From Pyrodictiaceae archaeon (lineage in GTDB: Archaea > Thermoproteota > Thermoprotei_A > Sulfolobales > Pyrodictiaceae), in assembly GCA_027036135.1 (NCBI GenBank), contig JALVSY010000007.1, positions 562,880 to 626,879 on the forward strand: a stretch of DNA of 64,000 bases, in the 5' to 3' direction. Below the pieces are notes generated by a model. The model searched no databases and was not told the DNA's origin. It worked only from the letters and a program-made list of their open reading frames with translations. Of this stretch, positions 43,326 through 50,984 are shown in pieces; the stretch's first letter is position 1, and the number at the start of each line of letters is the position of its first letter. A program made the translations under genes and the position numbers.

Positions 43326-45035
43326 CTAATCCCATCTCCTTACATAGGCGTAGAGAGCAGCAGCGATAACAGCAGCAACTAATGCGATTAGCGCGAGCCA
43401 TAGGAAGCCATTGCTGTGCTTAGAGACTGTCTTAGCAGTGCCCGTGTATCGTTGATTCTTGTTCTCTGCTTGCGTCTTGGACATTACTGAGGTGCCTAGG
43501 TTCTTGGCCTCTTTATTGCTGGCCTCGTTCTTCTCGGTGAGAGATGTTGTTGTCTTTGTAGCTAGGAGTTCTTTGCTCTTATTGAGCAACGTTGTCTCTA
43601 GGTTCTTGAGCCCGGCTATACTGGTCTCTGAGGACGGGTTCACTACTTTGTTGAATATTTGCTCGGGTAGGCTTGGTTCCTTGCTCCATGCTTGCTGTGC
43701 TCGTAGCAGTATTGGTGCTACTGTTTCCCCGTAGTAGGTGCACATGTAGTCTGTCCCGTTGAGGTCGCGTGGCCATAGATAAATCGTTACTATGGGTGAG
43801 CTGTTAGCTGAGAAGACCCTTAGGACACCTACTGGGATCCCGTTAATCACTCTCTCCTCGTACCTGACAGTCGCGTTGTCGGGTATCTTTGTCGGTGATT
43901 TCCTTACCTGGTCGCTGATCGTCTCTAGGCCGAGGTTGGGGCCCCGCACTACTAGCATGACCGCGTCGAGGCCGTTGACGCGGACTGGTGCATAGAATAC
44001 TGCGAAGTCCCTGGGCTCTCTGGGCACGAGTGCACGGAACTGTAGGGCTACGACGGCGCCGTGTGTTATGTTGGTGAGGCTGAACCTCTTTATGGCTATC
44101 ACCTTGCTCAATAGTTTCTCGAGCCTCTGTGTATCACCGTTCTTTGCCGCAGCGTAGAGGGCCTTGGCGAGGCCTGGTTCCCGTAGCGCTGTATAGTTTA
44201 TCTCAGCAACGTTATAGCTCCTATTGGTTACGAGGCGACAAGTCTCTGATAAGCCTTTCTCAACTGGCTCGAGGCTACACGTGGAGCCCAGATAGGCATA
44301 GGACGGGATAATACTGCCACGGAGTGTTGCCAGCGAGCCGCTTACGCTCTGATTCGCTTGCTTCTGTAGCTCCTCGAGTATCTTGAGAACATTGTGCACT
44401 AGGACGTAGGCGTAGGCATCGGGGCTCAGTGTAAGATTATATGGGAATAACGGGGAAGCGCCAACACGGACAAGCTTCTCACCAATCTTGAGGAATGTCT
44501 CGCCATCCTTAGTGTTTATTAGGAATACCGTTGATATGTTCATCCACGCTGGTACCAGGTTCTCGGCCTTTATCTCGCCGAGGTACTTGAGGAGGTCTAG
44601 GTCATACTCTGCGGCTAGGTTGGTTGGTCTTAGTTCTACGCTGAGCCAGGTCTCGTTAATCCTCCTCACGGAGATGCTTATATTACCATCTACGATATAG
44701 TCTAGCGTCGCAGCGACGTCCCTACCAGATACCTCTACGTAGACGAAGTAGTCATTGCCAATCCTTTCAACCCTCGTCACGTGTATACTTGGCTCCTTTG
44801 ACTCGTTGTGAACGAGGCTCAGCACTGCATAGACGCGGGCAACACTATTATTTGTGTAAACGTGTGTCAACGGCTTGATAACTGAGCCATTGAGCCAGAC
44901 CATCGTTACCAAGTAGTCTCTATGAACTGGTACACAGCTAGCAAAGCCATGGCTAGACGCGGTAGCCGTTGCAACAGATACTAACACTACACCTAGGAAC
45001 AAGGCTACAGGTAACCAGTACGCCTTCATGCCCAT
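43326..45035 (-). CDS. Large surface protein, signal peptide and C-terminal membrane anchor
   Basis: 569 residues: signal sequence (about 5-25), long beta-rich ectodomain with many N-x-S/T sites and several Cys, a Lys/Ser/Thr/Asn-rich stalk (about 495-535), and a C-terminal TM (LWLALIALVAAVIAAALYAY) followed by RRWD. The plan is the same as the protein at 62080-63702, though the ectodomains are not obviously similar. The 189-bp gap upstream contains the repeated CCTGGTATAT motif. Substrate or partner unknown. Confidence 0.7.
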   Translation of the reverse strand: MGMKAYWLPVALFLGVVLVSVATATASSHGFASCVPVHRDYLVTMVWLNGSVIKPLTHVYTNNSVARVYAVLSLVHNESKEPSIHVTRVERIGNDYFVYVEVSGRDVAATLDYIVDGNISISVRRINETWLSVELRPTNLAAEYDLDLLKYLGEIKAENLVPAWMNISTVFLINTKDGETFLKIGEKLVRVGASPLFPYNLTLSPDAYAYVLVHNVLKILEELQKQANQSVSGSLATLRGSIIPSYAYLGSTCSLEPVEKGLSETCRLVTNRSYNVAEINYTALREPGLAKALYAAAKNGDTQRLEKLLSKVIAIKRFSLTNITHGAVVALQFRALVPREPRDFAVFYAPVRVNGLDAVMLVVRGPNLGLETISDQVRKSPTKIPDNATVRYEERVINGIPVGVLRVFSANSSPIVTIYLWPRDLNGTDYMCTYYGETVAPILLRAQQAWSKEPSLPEQIFNKVVNPSSETSIAGLKNLETTLLNKSKELLATKTTTSLTEKNEASNKEAKNLGTSVMSKTQAENKNQRYTGTAKTVSKHSNGFLWLALIALVAAVIAAALYAYVRRWD

Positions 45036-45106
45036 CCCTCCTCCGAGAAAACAATCAAAGGACTTAGAGGCACGGTGTCCAGTGAAGAAGGAGACAAGCC
45101 CCTGTT

Positions 45107-45159
45107 CCTAATATACCAGGGTTTAGATGCGATGTAAAACAAGCCTTATATACCAGGGG
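45107..45159 (-). promoter_or_regulatory. Two CCTGGTATAT promoter-like repeats
   Basis: CCTAATATACCAGGGT (45107-45122) and CCTTATATACCAGGGG (45144-45159) are spaced 37 bp apart upstream of the surface-protein gene. CCTGTTCC also recurs (45101-45108 and 45171-45178). Identical 16-bp copy upstream of xerA at 18285-18300. Likely TATA/regulator sites. Confidence 0.4.
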
Positions 45160-45224
45160 AGACGAGGGCCCTGTTCCTTCTTCACGGCTAGTAAGCAGCA
45201 TATTGTCTAGGGAAGAGAAAGGGG

Positions 45225-46145
45225 CTACTGGGGCTTGTCGGGTACTACGGGGTTTATGAGGCAGCCTATGCCCTCGACGCAGACCTCCACTATGTCGCCG
45301 GGGCGTAGAAAGCGTGGCGGGTTACGGGCAAAGCCCACTCCAGGAGGCGTGCCCGTGGAGACTATGTCTCCGGGTTCTAGGAATGTGCCACGACTAGCAT
45401 AGGATACCAGGGCCTTCACGTCATGTATCATGTCGCTGGTGCTCCCCCTTTGCAACTCCTCACCGGAAATCCTCAGCGTCAATGTTAGGCCCTTCCAGGG
45501 GTTAAGCAGGGTCCTAGGAACAATGACGGGGCCTATGGGCGCGTAGGTGTCCCTGCTCTTCCCCCTCCACCACTGAGAAGCACCCGCCATGTGCTGCTCG
45601 TAGCGCGCCGAGACATCGTTGAAGCAAGTATAGCCCCAGATATTCTCCACGGCTTCCTCTAGGCTTAGGCTCCTACCAGGGAGCCCGATAACAGCGGCGA
45701 GCTCGGCCTCAGCGTCAACACGTAGCTCAGGGTCGTGGAGCACGATGGGGTCCCCGGGGCCGACAACAGCGTTAACGGTCTTGACAAAGAGATCCGGCAC
45801 CCGTGGCGGCTCCCTGCCCGTCTCGGCAGCGTGGGCGCGGTAGTTCAGCCCAACAGCAATGACCTTCGAGGGCTTCTCGACCGGTGCCAGGAACCTCACA
45901 CCACCCAATGGGAGCCCCTTGTCACTAGCACTAACCATCCTAGCAAGATGCTCCACATCCTCCGGGGGATACTCGAGCATAACCTCCCTTACATCACTAT
46001 AGCCCCAAGCCCCAAGTGGGTAAACCCTGCCACGATAAACAAGCGCAGGCTCAGCACCACCACCAGGAGCAGCTATACGGGCAAGTCCAACCAAGCCCCA
46101 AACCTCATAACCAAGCAACAACCTAAGATCCCTAAGCGATGCCAC
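45225..46145 (-). CDS. Fumarylacetoacetate hydrolase-family protein
   Basis: 306 residues. FAH-domain signs: VIAVGLNYRAHAAETG, VDAEAELAAVIG (metal-binding E-x-E), TCFNDVSARYEQ, RGKSRDTYAPIGPVIV and IVSTGTPPGVG. Members split C-C bonds, decarboxylate or isomerise 2-oxo acids; the exact substrate is not evident. It stands alone. Confidence 0.85.
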   Translation of the reverse strand: MASLRDLRLLLGYEVWGLVGLARIAAPGGGAEPALVYRGRVYPLGAWGYSDVREVMLEYPPEDVEHLARMVSASDKGLPLGGVRFLAPVEKPSKVIAVGLNYRAHAAETGREPPRVPDLFVKTVNAVVGPGDPIVLHDPELRVDAEAELAAVIGLPGRSLSLEEAVENIWGYTCFNDVSARYEQHMAGASQWWRGKSRDTYAPIGPVIVPRTLLNPWKGLTLTLRISGEELQRGSTSDMIHDVKALVSYASRGTFLEPGDIVSTGTPPGVGFARNPPRFLRPGDIVEVCVEGIGCLINPVVPDKPQ

Positions 46146-46199
46146 GCCCCATCACAGCCCTCTCACAAGCCCAAGAGCAAGAGGGGGGAATAGTAATAC

Positions 46200-46424
46200 G
46201 TGGAAATAGCATTCGACAAAGACACAGCACCACTACCAGAGCCTTTCCGCACCCCGCCCGCTACAAGGAGAACTATAGAAGATATGTCTGGTCGACCATG
46301 CGCAGACTTTACTACAAGAATCAAGGCCCCATGGCCGGGACAAAAGCGAGACAAAAGAGACGATGACCTAGGGCAGCAAGGTACGCAGTTACTGGCTAGG
46401 CTCTTCTTCAGTGCAAGAGGCTAA
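46200..46424 (+). CDS. Doubtful small open frame
   Basis: GTG 46200 opens a 74-codon frame, rich in Arg, Pro and Asp (RTIEDMSGRPCADFTTRIKA). It is divergent from the FAH gene and no family is recognised. It fills an otherwise empty 260-bp gap, but may be chance. Confidence 0.25.
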   Translation: MEIAFDKDTAPLPEPFRTPPATRRTIEDMSGRPCADFTTRIKAPWPGQKRDKRDDDLGQQGTQLLARLFFSARG

Positions 46425-46632
46425 AAAGGAAATACACGGTTATAGCGATGTTATATACCAAGAGGAATACGGAGAGATATCTCAGCTGCTGCCCAAGAAG
46501 CTCACGTAACGGCTTATACCTCTTGCCGAGCCTTTGGAGAAGCTGCCTCCTCATATCTAGCACTTTCTCCTTCATATCACCGCCGAGAATGCACTCAATC
46601 AATACGTTATCAATCCTCTCTCGTACTTCCAT
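46408..46632 (-). CDS. Small C-terminally anchored protein
   Basis: 74 residues from ATG 46632: charged helical part (MEVRERIDNVLIECILGGDM, KEKVLDMRRQLLQRLGKRYK) and a C-terminal hydrophobic helix (YLSVFLLVYNIAITVYFLFS). The frame extends to 46704, but a TATA box (CTATAAATGG on the minus strand, near 46707-46716) would place transcription start inside that extension. It resembles tail-anchored proteins. Function unknown. Confidence 0.5.
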   Translation of the reverse strand: MEVRERIDNVLIECILGGDMKEKVLDMRRQLLQRLGKRYKPLRELLGQQLRYLSVFLLVYNIAITVYFLFSLLH

Positions 46633-46834
46633 CCTCCTAACACGGAGATATAGAACTAACCAGTTATGAAATAATATAAACCGCTTACATATATCAATTA
46701 CCATTTATAGCGCCCAAGCACTATAAACTAGCTTTATTACAGAACTTTAGGAAAGCTGATTAATCAAGAGAATAACCCTGTATGCGAAGATTCCAAAAAT
46801 CTCGTTTCGCTTCACGTATCAATGCCCTAGTGTA

Positions 46835-46906
46835 TAGCCTATGTCAGGATAGGGCGCCGGCCTTCGGAGCCGGAGGTCCCGGGTTCAAATCCCGGCGGCT
46901 CCGCCA
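46835..46906 (+). tRNA. tRNA-Arg(TCG) lacking the 5' acceptor strand
   Basis: D stem GCCT/GGGC (46837-46840, 46852-46855), anticodon stem CCGGC/GCCGG with loop CTTCGGA (anticodon TCG at 46864-46866), T arm CCGGG-TTCAAAT-CCCGG, acceptor 3' strand CGGCTCC, discriminator G and encoded CCA (46904-46906) are all there. The expected 5' strand GGAGCCG is absent; the seven bases at 46828-46834 are TAGTGTA and do not pair, and no GGAGCCG lies in the preceding 130 bp. This is a partial tRNA: an attachment-site copy, a degraded gene, or the 3' part of a split tRNA. Confidence 0.7.
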
Positions 46907-47028
46907 CATATAAACCCCTATATAAGTCTTTCCCTTCTTCCAAGGCAAGGCTGTGGCTTCTAGTTCAGATAAGAACCAGGATGGTTCTAGCTTCATCAAT
47001 GATAATCTCAGCGGATAATCTTGACTGA

Positions 47029-47481
47029 CTAGGGCGCAACTTTTAGCCAGGGAACTCTCTTAAAGTCTTCATCGAAGGTTATGACGGTGTCTATGTTATT
47101 GCGTTTACATGTCAGGGCTATGATTGCATCGCTTGGCAGGAGTTTTATTTGCCTAGCGGTCTCTATCATGTCTTGGTATTCCACGTTTTCTACTAGGACT
47201 TCTACCTCAAGGTCTTCCAGTAACTTCCTTATACCATTGGCTATGAATTTTGGGTATCCCTTGTTCGCTATTAGTTTTCTTAGGCTGTATGGTCCTTTGA
47301 GTTCTTCCGTGGCCTGGTAATATTTCCTTGTGGATATGTAGAGTAGTTCGTTTACCACTGTTAGACTGGTGTAGAACTTGTTTTCCTCGTAATCCTCTAG
47401 CAGCTTCCGGGCTTTGCGTGTGAGGTTTGTCTCGAATAATATATTGTAGAATATATTAGTGTCTATAAAGACTTTGTTCAC
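47029..47481 (-). CDS. PIN-domain toxin paired with DUF104-like antitoxin
   Basis: 150 residues, intact PIN domain: KVFIDTNIFYNILFE (Asp), SLTVVNELLYISTRKY (Glu), KLLPSDAIIALTCKRN (Asp) and DTVITFDEDFKRVPWL (Asp). GTG start overlaps the antitoxin stop by 4 bp. A frameshifted relative is at 49888-50335. Confidence 0.85.
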   Translation of the reverse strand: MNKVFIDTNIFYNILFETNLTRKARKLLEDYEENKFYTSLTVVNELLYISTRKYYQATEELKGPYSLRKLIANKGYPKFIANGIRKLLEDLEVEVLVENVEYQDMIETARQIKLLPSDAIIALTCKRNNIDTVITFDEDFKRVPWLKVAP

Positions 47482-47678
47482 TGTGCTTGAGCCTCCTCTT
47501 CATATTCCCTGAGCTCCTCTACAGAGGCCTTACCGAATAATCCAACATATTTGTCGAGCACTTCGCTCACTCTGCGCTTGCGTATGAAGACTACTAGCTC
47601 CTCTCCCTCGTGAAGTTCCACTGGCTCCAAAGGCTTCAGCACGCCTCTTTCATATCTAACCCGTATAACCTTAGACAC
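47478..47678 (-). CDS. DUF104/AF2212-like antitoxin
   Basis: 66 residues: SKVIRVRYERGVLKPLEPVE followed by LHEGEELVVFI is the beta-rich AF2212-like DNA-binding fold, and the acidic tail EELREYEEEAQAQ would bind the PIN toxin. It is closely similar to 49694-49891, showing the two modules are related. A 22-bp palindrome sits 7 bp upstream. Confidence 0.82.
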   Translation of the reverse strand: MSKVIRVRYERGVLKPLEPVELHEGEELVVFIRKRRVSEVLDKYVGLFGKASVEELREYEEEAQAQ

Positions 47679-47684
47679 TTCCTA

Positions 47685-47706
47685 GCCCCAAGCATATGCT
47701 TAGGGC
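47685..47706. promoter_or_regulatory. 22-bp near-perfect palindrome upstream of the antitoxin
   Basis: AAGCATATGCTT is perfect and is extended by GCCC/GGGC with one mismatched pair. It lies 7 bp before the antitoxin start and includes TATA-like CATATG, so it may be the autoregulatory operator. Confidence 0.55.
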
Positions 47707-47878
47707 ATCGAGGCAATTAGCCTTTCCTGTAAGCTGAGTGCTTCCAGATTATCATCATAGGTATCATGTATGATTATCATTATTGAAACATGTTTTCAGT
47801 TCATGGTTTCTATCGGAAACGTTGTTTTTATATTACTGGCTCCACTAAATACCTCAACAGAACAATGTCATACTAGTG

Positions 47879-48250
47879 TTAAGGATCTTTGACTAATGAT
47901 TTAAGTTCTTCGATAAAGGCGTCTACCGAGGGATCGGGGAGTGGTACTACTTTATCGCGCTCGTGCTTATGATGCGGAAAGGTCTCGATATAAGGGTGAT
48001 GGGGTGCATTGTCGTATCTAAGGACGAGTTTTTCGCCGTGCAGCAGCGTGTATGAGTATTTAGCAATAAAGCCTCTAAGAATGAGCTCAGATATAAATAC
48101 CTTAAAATCGTGTTTTACTGCCCACAACCTATAGTAGCCGTCCATGCTCGTGGAACCAGGCTTATATGCTGCGGGAGTGATACTCTGGAATCCCAGGGCC
48201 CGTAGCTTGCTAGTAACATAAGTCACTCCATCGGCGAGTTTAACTCGCAT
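47879..48250 (-). CDS. TumE-type toxin (DUF6516)
   Basis: 123 residues. The stretch YDNAPHHPYIETFPHHKH followed by ERDKVVPLPDPSVDAFIEEL is typical of the TumE family, which pairs with TumA antitoxins. The upstream gene fits TumA and is 12 bp away, so the module looks intact. Mode of action is not established from sequence. Confidence 0.78.
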   Translation of the reverse strand: MRVKLADGVTYVTSKLRALGFQSITPAAYKPGSTSMDGYYRLWAVKHDFKVFISELILRGFIAKYSYTLLHGEKLVLRYDNAPHHPYIETFPHHKHERDKVVPLPDPSVDAFIEELKSLVKDP

Positions 48251-48262
48251 GTTTGCGCCCTT

Positions 48263-48511
48263 TTAGACGTGTTTAAGCTTCTTCTCGAGCTCCTTCTCAA
48301 CGTTGTTTAACTCCTCTACGAGTCCATACCATATCATAAAATCTCCATGGGTCTCCGGGTCCAGAGGTTCAGGGAGTAGCCCCTTGCTCCACTTTTCATA
48401 GAAGTCTTTACTGTTAATGCCATACTTTCTCTCAAATTTCTTAATCTCCTTTATGAGCCATCTTCTCCTTAAGACAAGCTTCTCAACAGCACTTATTGTA
48501 GTAGATTCCAC
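48263..48511 (-). CDS. TumA-like antitoxin
   Basis: 82 residues, strongly helical and charged; RRRWLIKEIKKFERKYGI and FYEKWSKGLLPEPLDPETHG followed by DFMIWYGLVEEL match the small helical partner seen beside TumE toxins. The 200-bp gap on the other side of the toxin (47707-47878) holds only AT-rich sequence. Confidence 0.7.
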   Translation of the reverse strand: MESTTISAVEKLVLRRRWLIKEIKKFERKYGINSKDFYEKWSKGLLPEPLDPETHGDFMIWYGLVEELNNVEKELEKKLKHV

Positions 48512-49021
48512 TGTTGATCCCCTTGTAGTAGATGTGGCCCGTAGAATCTTAAATACATCAATTTCGTTATATTGTCTAGGACAATCCGTGACAATCTATG
48601 CAAGCCTCTAGAAAATTCACGGCATCCTATCTGAGGTGCGGCTTGTCAGTCACGGCTAGCTCTCGTCTCGGAGTAGGGATGATGTAGGAGACCCAGTTAG
48701 TATGCAGCTATTTATATCATTCTATGAGGGTGGTTCTTAGACCCGGTTCTTGCCGCCATATTTCTTTTGTGAGATTCTTGTTCTTGTGGAGCTGGTAGGT
48801 AGCTCCTCCTTCTCTACTAGGCTCGTGGCTGGCTGTTTCTATGTCCCCAACCAGGCTCTACTATCCCGAGGAACTCATCCAAGCCCAGATAGACCCATAG
48901 CCCTAATCATGCCCAAAGTACCGCAGCCCTAATCCTTGCCGTAAGCCCTTAATGCCTCTTTAGGAGCAAGCCCAGAGGCTTAATAGTTATGTAGATACGT
49001 GTATACGTAGGTAGGTATGCC
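48512..49021. other. 510-bp gap, no gene recognised
   Basis: Holds promoters for the divergent TA modules. TACGTGTATACGTA (48996-49009) is a nearly symmetric TATA-containing site just before the vapB start at 49022. I see no intact gene or clear RNA; short frames here have no recognisable family. Confidence 0.4.
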
Positions 49022-49315
49022 GTGAGGAAAAGGAGGGTGACTCTGAGCATTGAGGAGGTTCTCAGGGAGGCTAAGCTAGTGGCCGGTCTCGAGGGTAGAA
49101 GTCTCAGCAGCCTTGTTGAGGAGTATCTGGAGAGCCTAGTGGCGTCGCGGTGGCTAGAAAGGCTTGCTGCCAGTATAGGTGTAGAGAGGCTAGAGCCAAC
49201 CTCCGAGGATGAAATCCCGAGTCAGCGGCCAGGGGGTTTTGACGCTGCCCAAGCTGTTAGAGAGGTTAGGAGGTCCCGTGAGGAGAGGATAACCCATGGC
49301 CTCGGCGGGCAGTGA
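49022..49315 (+). CDS. VapB-like antitoxin, toxin split
   Basis: 97 residues: KRRVTLSIEEVLREAKLVAG followed by LEGRSLSSLVEEYLESLVAS is a ribbon-helix-helix pattern, then an acidic middle and basic end. Start GTG 49022. It overlaps the N-terminal half of a broken VapC gene by 20 bp. Confidence 0.72.
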   Translation: MRKRRVTLSIEEVLREAKLVAGLEGRSLSSLVEEYLESLVASRWLERLAASIGVERLEPTSEDEIPSQRPGGFDAAQAVREVRRSREERITHGLGGQ

Positions 49316-49600
49316 ATGCTACTACCTGGATACCAGCGCCCTTGTGAAACGCTACGTTAAGGAGCCGGGTAGTGAGGTAGTCGACAAGATTTATGCCAAA
49401 GCCTACAGGGGGATAGCAGTTATAGCTATCTCCTACTGGAACATAGCAGAGGCGGCTGTGGTCTTCCGACAAGTATGAGAAAAGGTTGAGACTTAGTGCG
49501 AGGCGCTTGTTGGAAGCCCTCCCACATGAGTCACGCACCCTTGTAGAACTACTGGGCTGAAGCCATAGTACAGAAGCATTCTTCAGCAGTGATGATCATT
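49296..49600 (+). pseudogene. VapC N-terminal half, frameshifted
   Basis: ATG 49296 opens a PIN start: CYYLDTSALVKRYVKEPGSE (Asp) and ISYWNIAEAAVVF (Glu), stopping at TGA near 49476. The next frame continues KYEKRLRLSARRLLEALPHE then SRTLVELLG (to 49558). After that, AAGCAT-N7-CAGTGATGAT (49574-49596) resembles the DNA for the PIN third motif region found intact at 50416-50439. The C-terminal catalytic part is lost here. Confidence 0.7.
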
Positions 49601-49693
49601 TAGGATGACATCTATGGAGATAATCTAGGGACATGTGTGGAAACGAAGAGCTAATTGCCCCAATGCACCTAATGTATAAAGCGGGAGCTAGGG

Positions 49694-49891
49694 TTGTCTA
49701 AGGTTATACGTGTGAGGTACGGGAAGGGCGTGCTGAAGCCGTTGAGTAGCGTAGACCTTGAGGAGGGCAAGGAGTACAGAGTCATAGTGGGAGAGGATAT
49801 AGATGAGCTAATTAAGAAGTACAGGGGAGTTCTCGGGAAATCCTCTGTCAAGGAGTTCCGGGAGCTTGAGGAGGAGGCCCAGACTCAATGA
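49694..49891 (+). CDS. DUF104/AF2212-like antitoxin, second copy
   Basis: 65 residues: SKVIRVRYGKGVLKPLSSVD followed by LEEGKEYRVIVGEDIDELIK, and an acidic end (FRELEEEAQTQ). It is clearly paralogous to 47478-47678. Start TTG 49694; TATA-like GTATAAAG near 49674-49681. It overlaps the toxin start by 4 bp, but the toxin is frameshifted. Confidence 0.8.
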   Translation: MSKVIRVRYGKGVLKPLSSVDLEEGKEYRVIVGEDIDELIKKYRGVLGKSSVKEFRELEEEAQTQ

Positions 49892-50335
49892 TATGCCTCG
49901 ACACAAACATAGTCTATCACTTCCTCTCCGAGACAGAGCTAACTAGCGTCTCAGAGAAGGTTATCAGGGAAGCAATCATAGAAGGCCTAGCTATCCCCAT
50001 GATAGTATACAACGAGCTACTCTACACTACAGGCGCGAAGATTGCCCGGATAAAGTATGGCGTTAAGGGAAAATACTCATTCCGGGAGGCGTATAGCCAA
50101 ATATGGATTCCCTAAAGAAGCCATAGAGAAGGTTAACAGTTTCATCAAGGACTTCAAAATAACCATACTAAGGGATCACCAGGACCCAGACGAACTCGTT
50201 GAGGCAATCAAGGCTTATAGACTAGCGCCAAACGATGCCCAAATAGCCTTAACCTGCAAGCATAGAGACATAGGAAAGCTAGCAACATTCGACAAGGACT
50301 TCAAGCAAGTTCCATGGCTCAACCTAATTCCGTAA
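49888..50335 (+). pseudogene. PIN toxin of second DUF104-like module, frameshifted
   Basis: Frame one gives ICLDTNIVYHFLSETELTSV, IVYNELLYTTGAKIARIKYG and stops at 50115. The rest is in the next frame from about 50085: RRIAKYGFPKEAIEKVNSFI, AYRLAPNDAQIALTCKHRD and LATFDKDFKQVPWLNLIP. Aligned with the intact relative at 47029-47481, one frameshift near TTCCGGGAGG separates the halves. Confidence 0.78.
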
Positions 50336-50364
50336 CTCTTGAGAGATTATCAACTAGGGTGATC

Positions 50365-50583
50365 TAGTATCAATATTCCTTAATCCTGATCCACGAGACC
50401 ACCGAGCCCGTGCTAAAGCATCATATATACAGTGATGATGCTCTACAAATAGCCTCAGCACGTCATACGAATTGTAAGCACTTAGTTACAGCCAATAAGA
50501 AGCTCGCTAAAGTGACGGCTGTCGAAAACCAGCGGTCATCACGGCGGGAGACGAAGCAATATAGGGCCGGAGTAGTCCAGTAG
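50365..50583 (+). pseudogene. VapC C-terminal fragment
   Basis: One frame reads LILIHETTEPVLKHHIYSDD then ALQIASARHTNCKHLVTANK and KLAKVTAVE. This is the C-terminal third of a PIN toxin, with D-D-A-L-Q-I-A-S and the final catalytic position (TANKK where D is usual). No N-terminal half precedes it directly; a fitting one lies at 49296-49600 across the DUF104-like/PIN cassette. Confidence 0.7.
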
Positions 50584-50984
50584 TTAGACATAATCATCCC
50601 TAAGTAGTCTCGTCGAGTAGTCACTCCGAGCCTTAGTCTCTTGGCTTGGAGGCAAGCTTCACGGTCGTCGATTAGAAGCAGGCTGGCATTAATCTCTAGA
50701 GCTAGTACCATTACCTCTGCTCTGCCCTCGTCCAGCATAAATTGGAGAATTCTCTTCAAGCGTTCATCCTTTATTCCTACTACCTTGATCCAAGAGGCTT
50801 CCCTTACCTCTCTTGAGCCTGGCCGTCCCCGTCCCTCCACTACGACCTCGCGATACACCGCAGGAGGGATTAGGAGCTCGCCGAAGAACTCTCTTAGTAG
50901 GCTGAGGCGCCCTATCTGTGAGAGGCGTATCAAGGGACTAGAGTTAGACACTACTGTCCTGCTCTTCCGCGAAGGCGATGTCAT
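50463..50984 (-). CDS. DUF3368 PIN-type toxin with altered C-terminus
   Basis: 173 residues. The first 130 match DUF3368 PIN proteins: VVSNSSPLIRLSQIGRLSLL, IPPAVYREVVVEGRGRPG, LDEGRAEVMVLALEINASLL and LIDDREACLQAKRLRLGV. From about residue 132 the family pattern is lost, and the tail is the antisense of the VapC fragment on the plus strand. A recombination near 50590 probably replaced the normal end. Activity uncertain. Paired with the UPF0175 gene upstream. Confidence 0.7.
   Translation of the reverse strand: MTSPSRKSRTVVSNSSPLIRLSQIGRLSLLREFFGELLIPPAVYREVVVEGRGRPGSREVREASWIKVVGIKDERLKRILQFMLDEGRAEVMVLALEINASLLLIDDREACLQAKRLRLGVTTRRDYLGMIMSNYWTTPALYCFVSRRDDRWFSTAVTLASFLLAVTKCLQFV

Noticed and set aside
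48750-48932. A 60-codon hydrophobic frame in the 48.5-49 kb gap
   Set aside because: No ribosome site, no family features and biased by local sequence; not supported as a gene.
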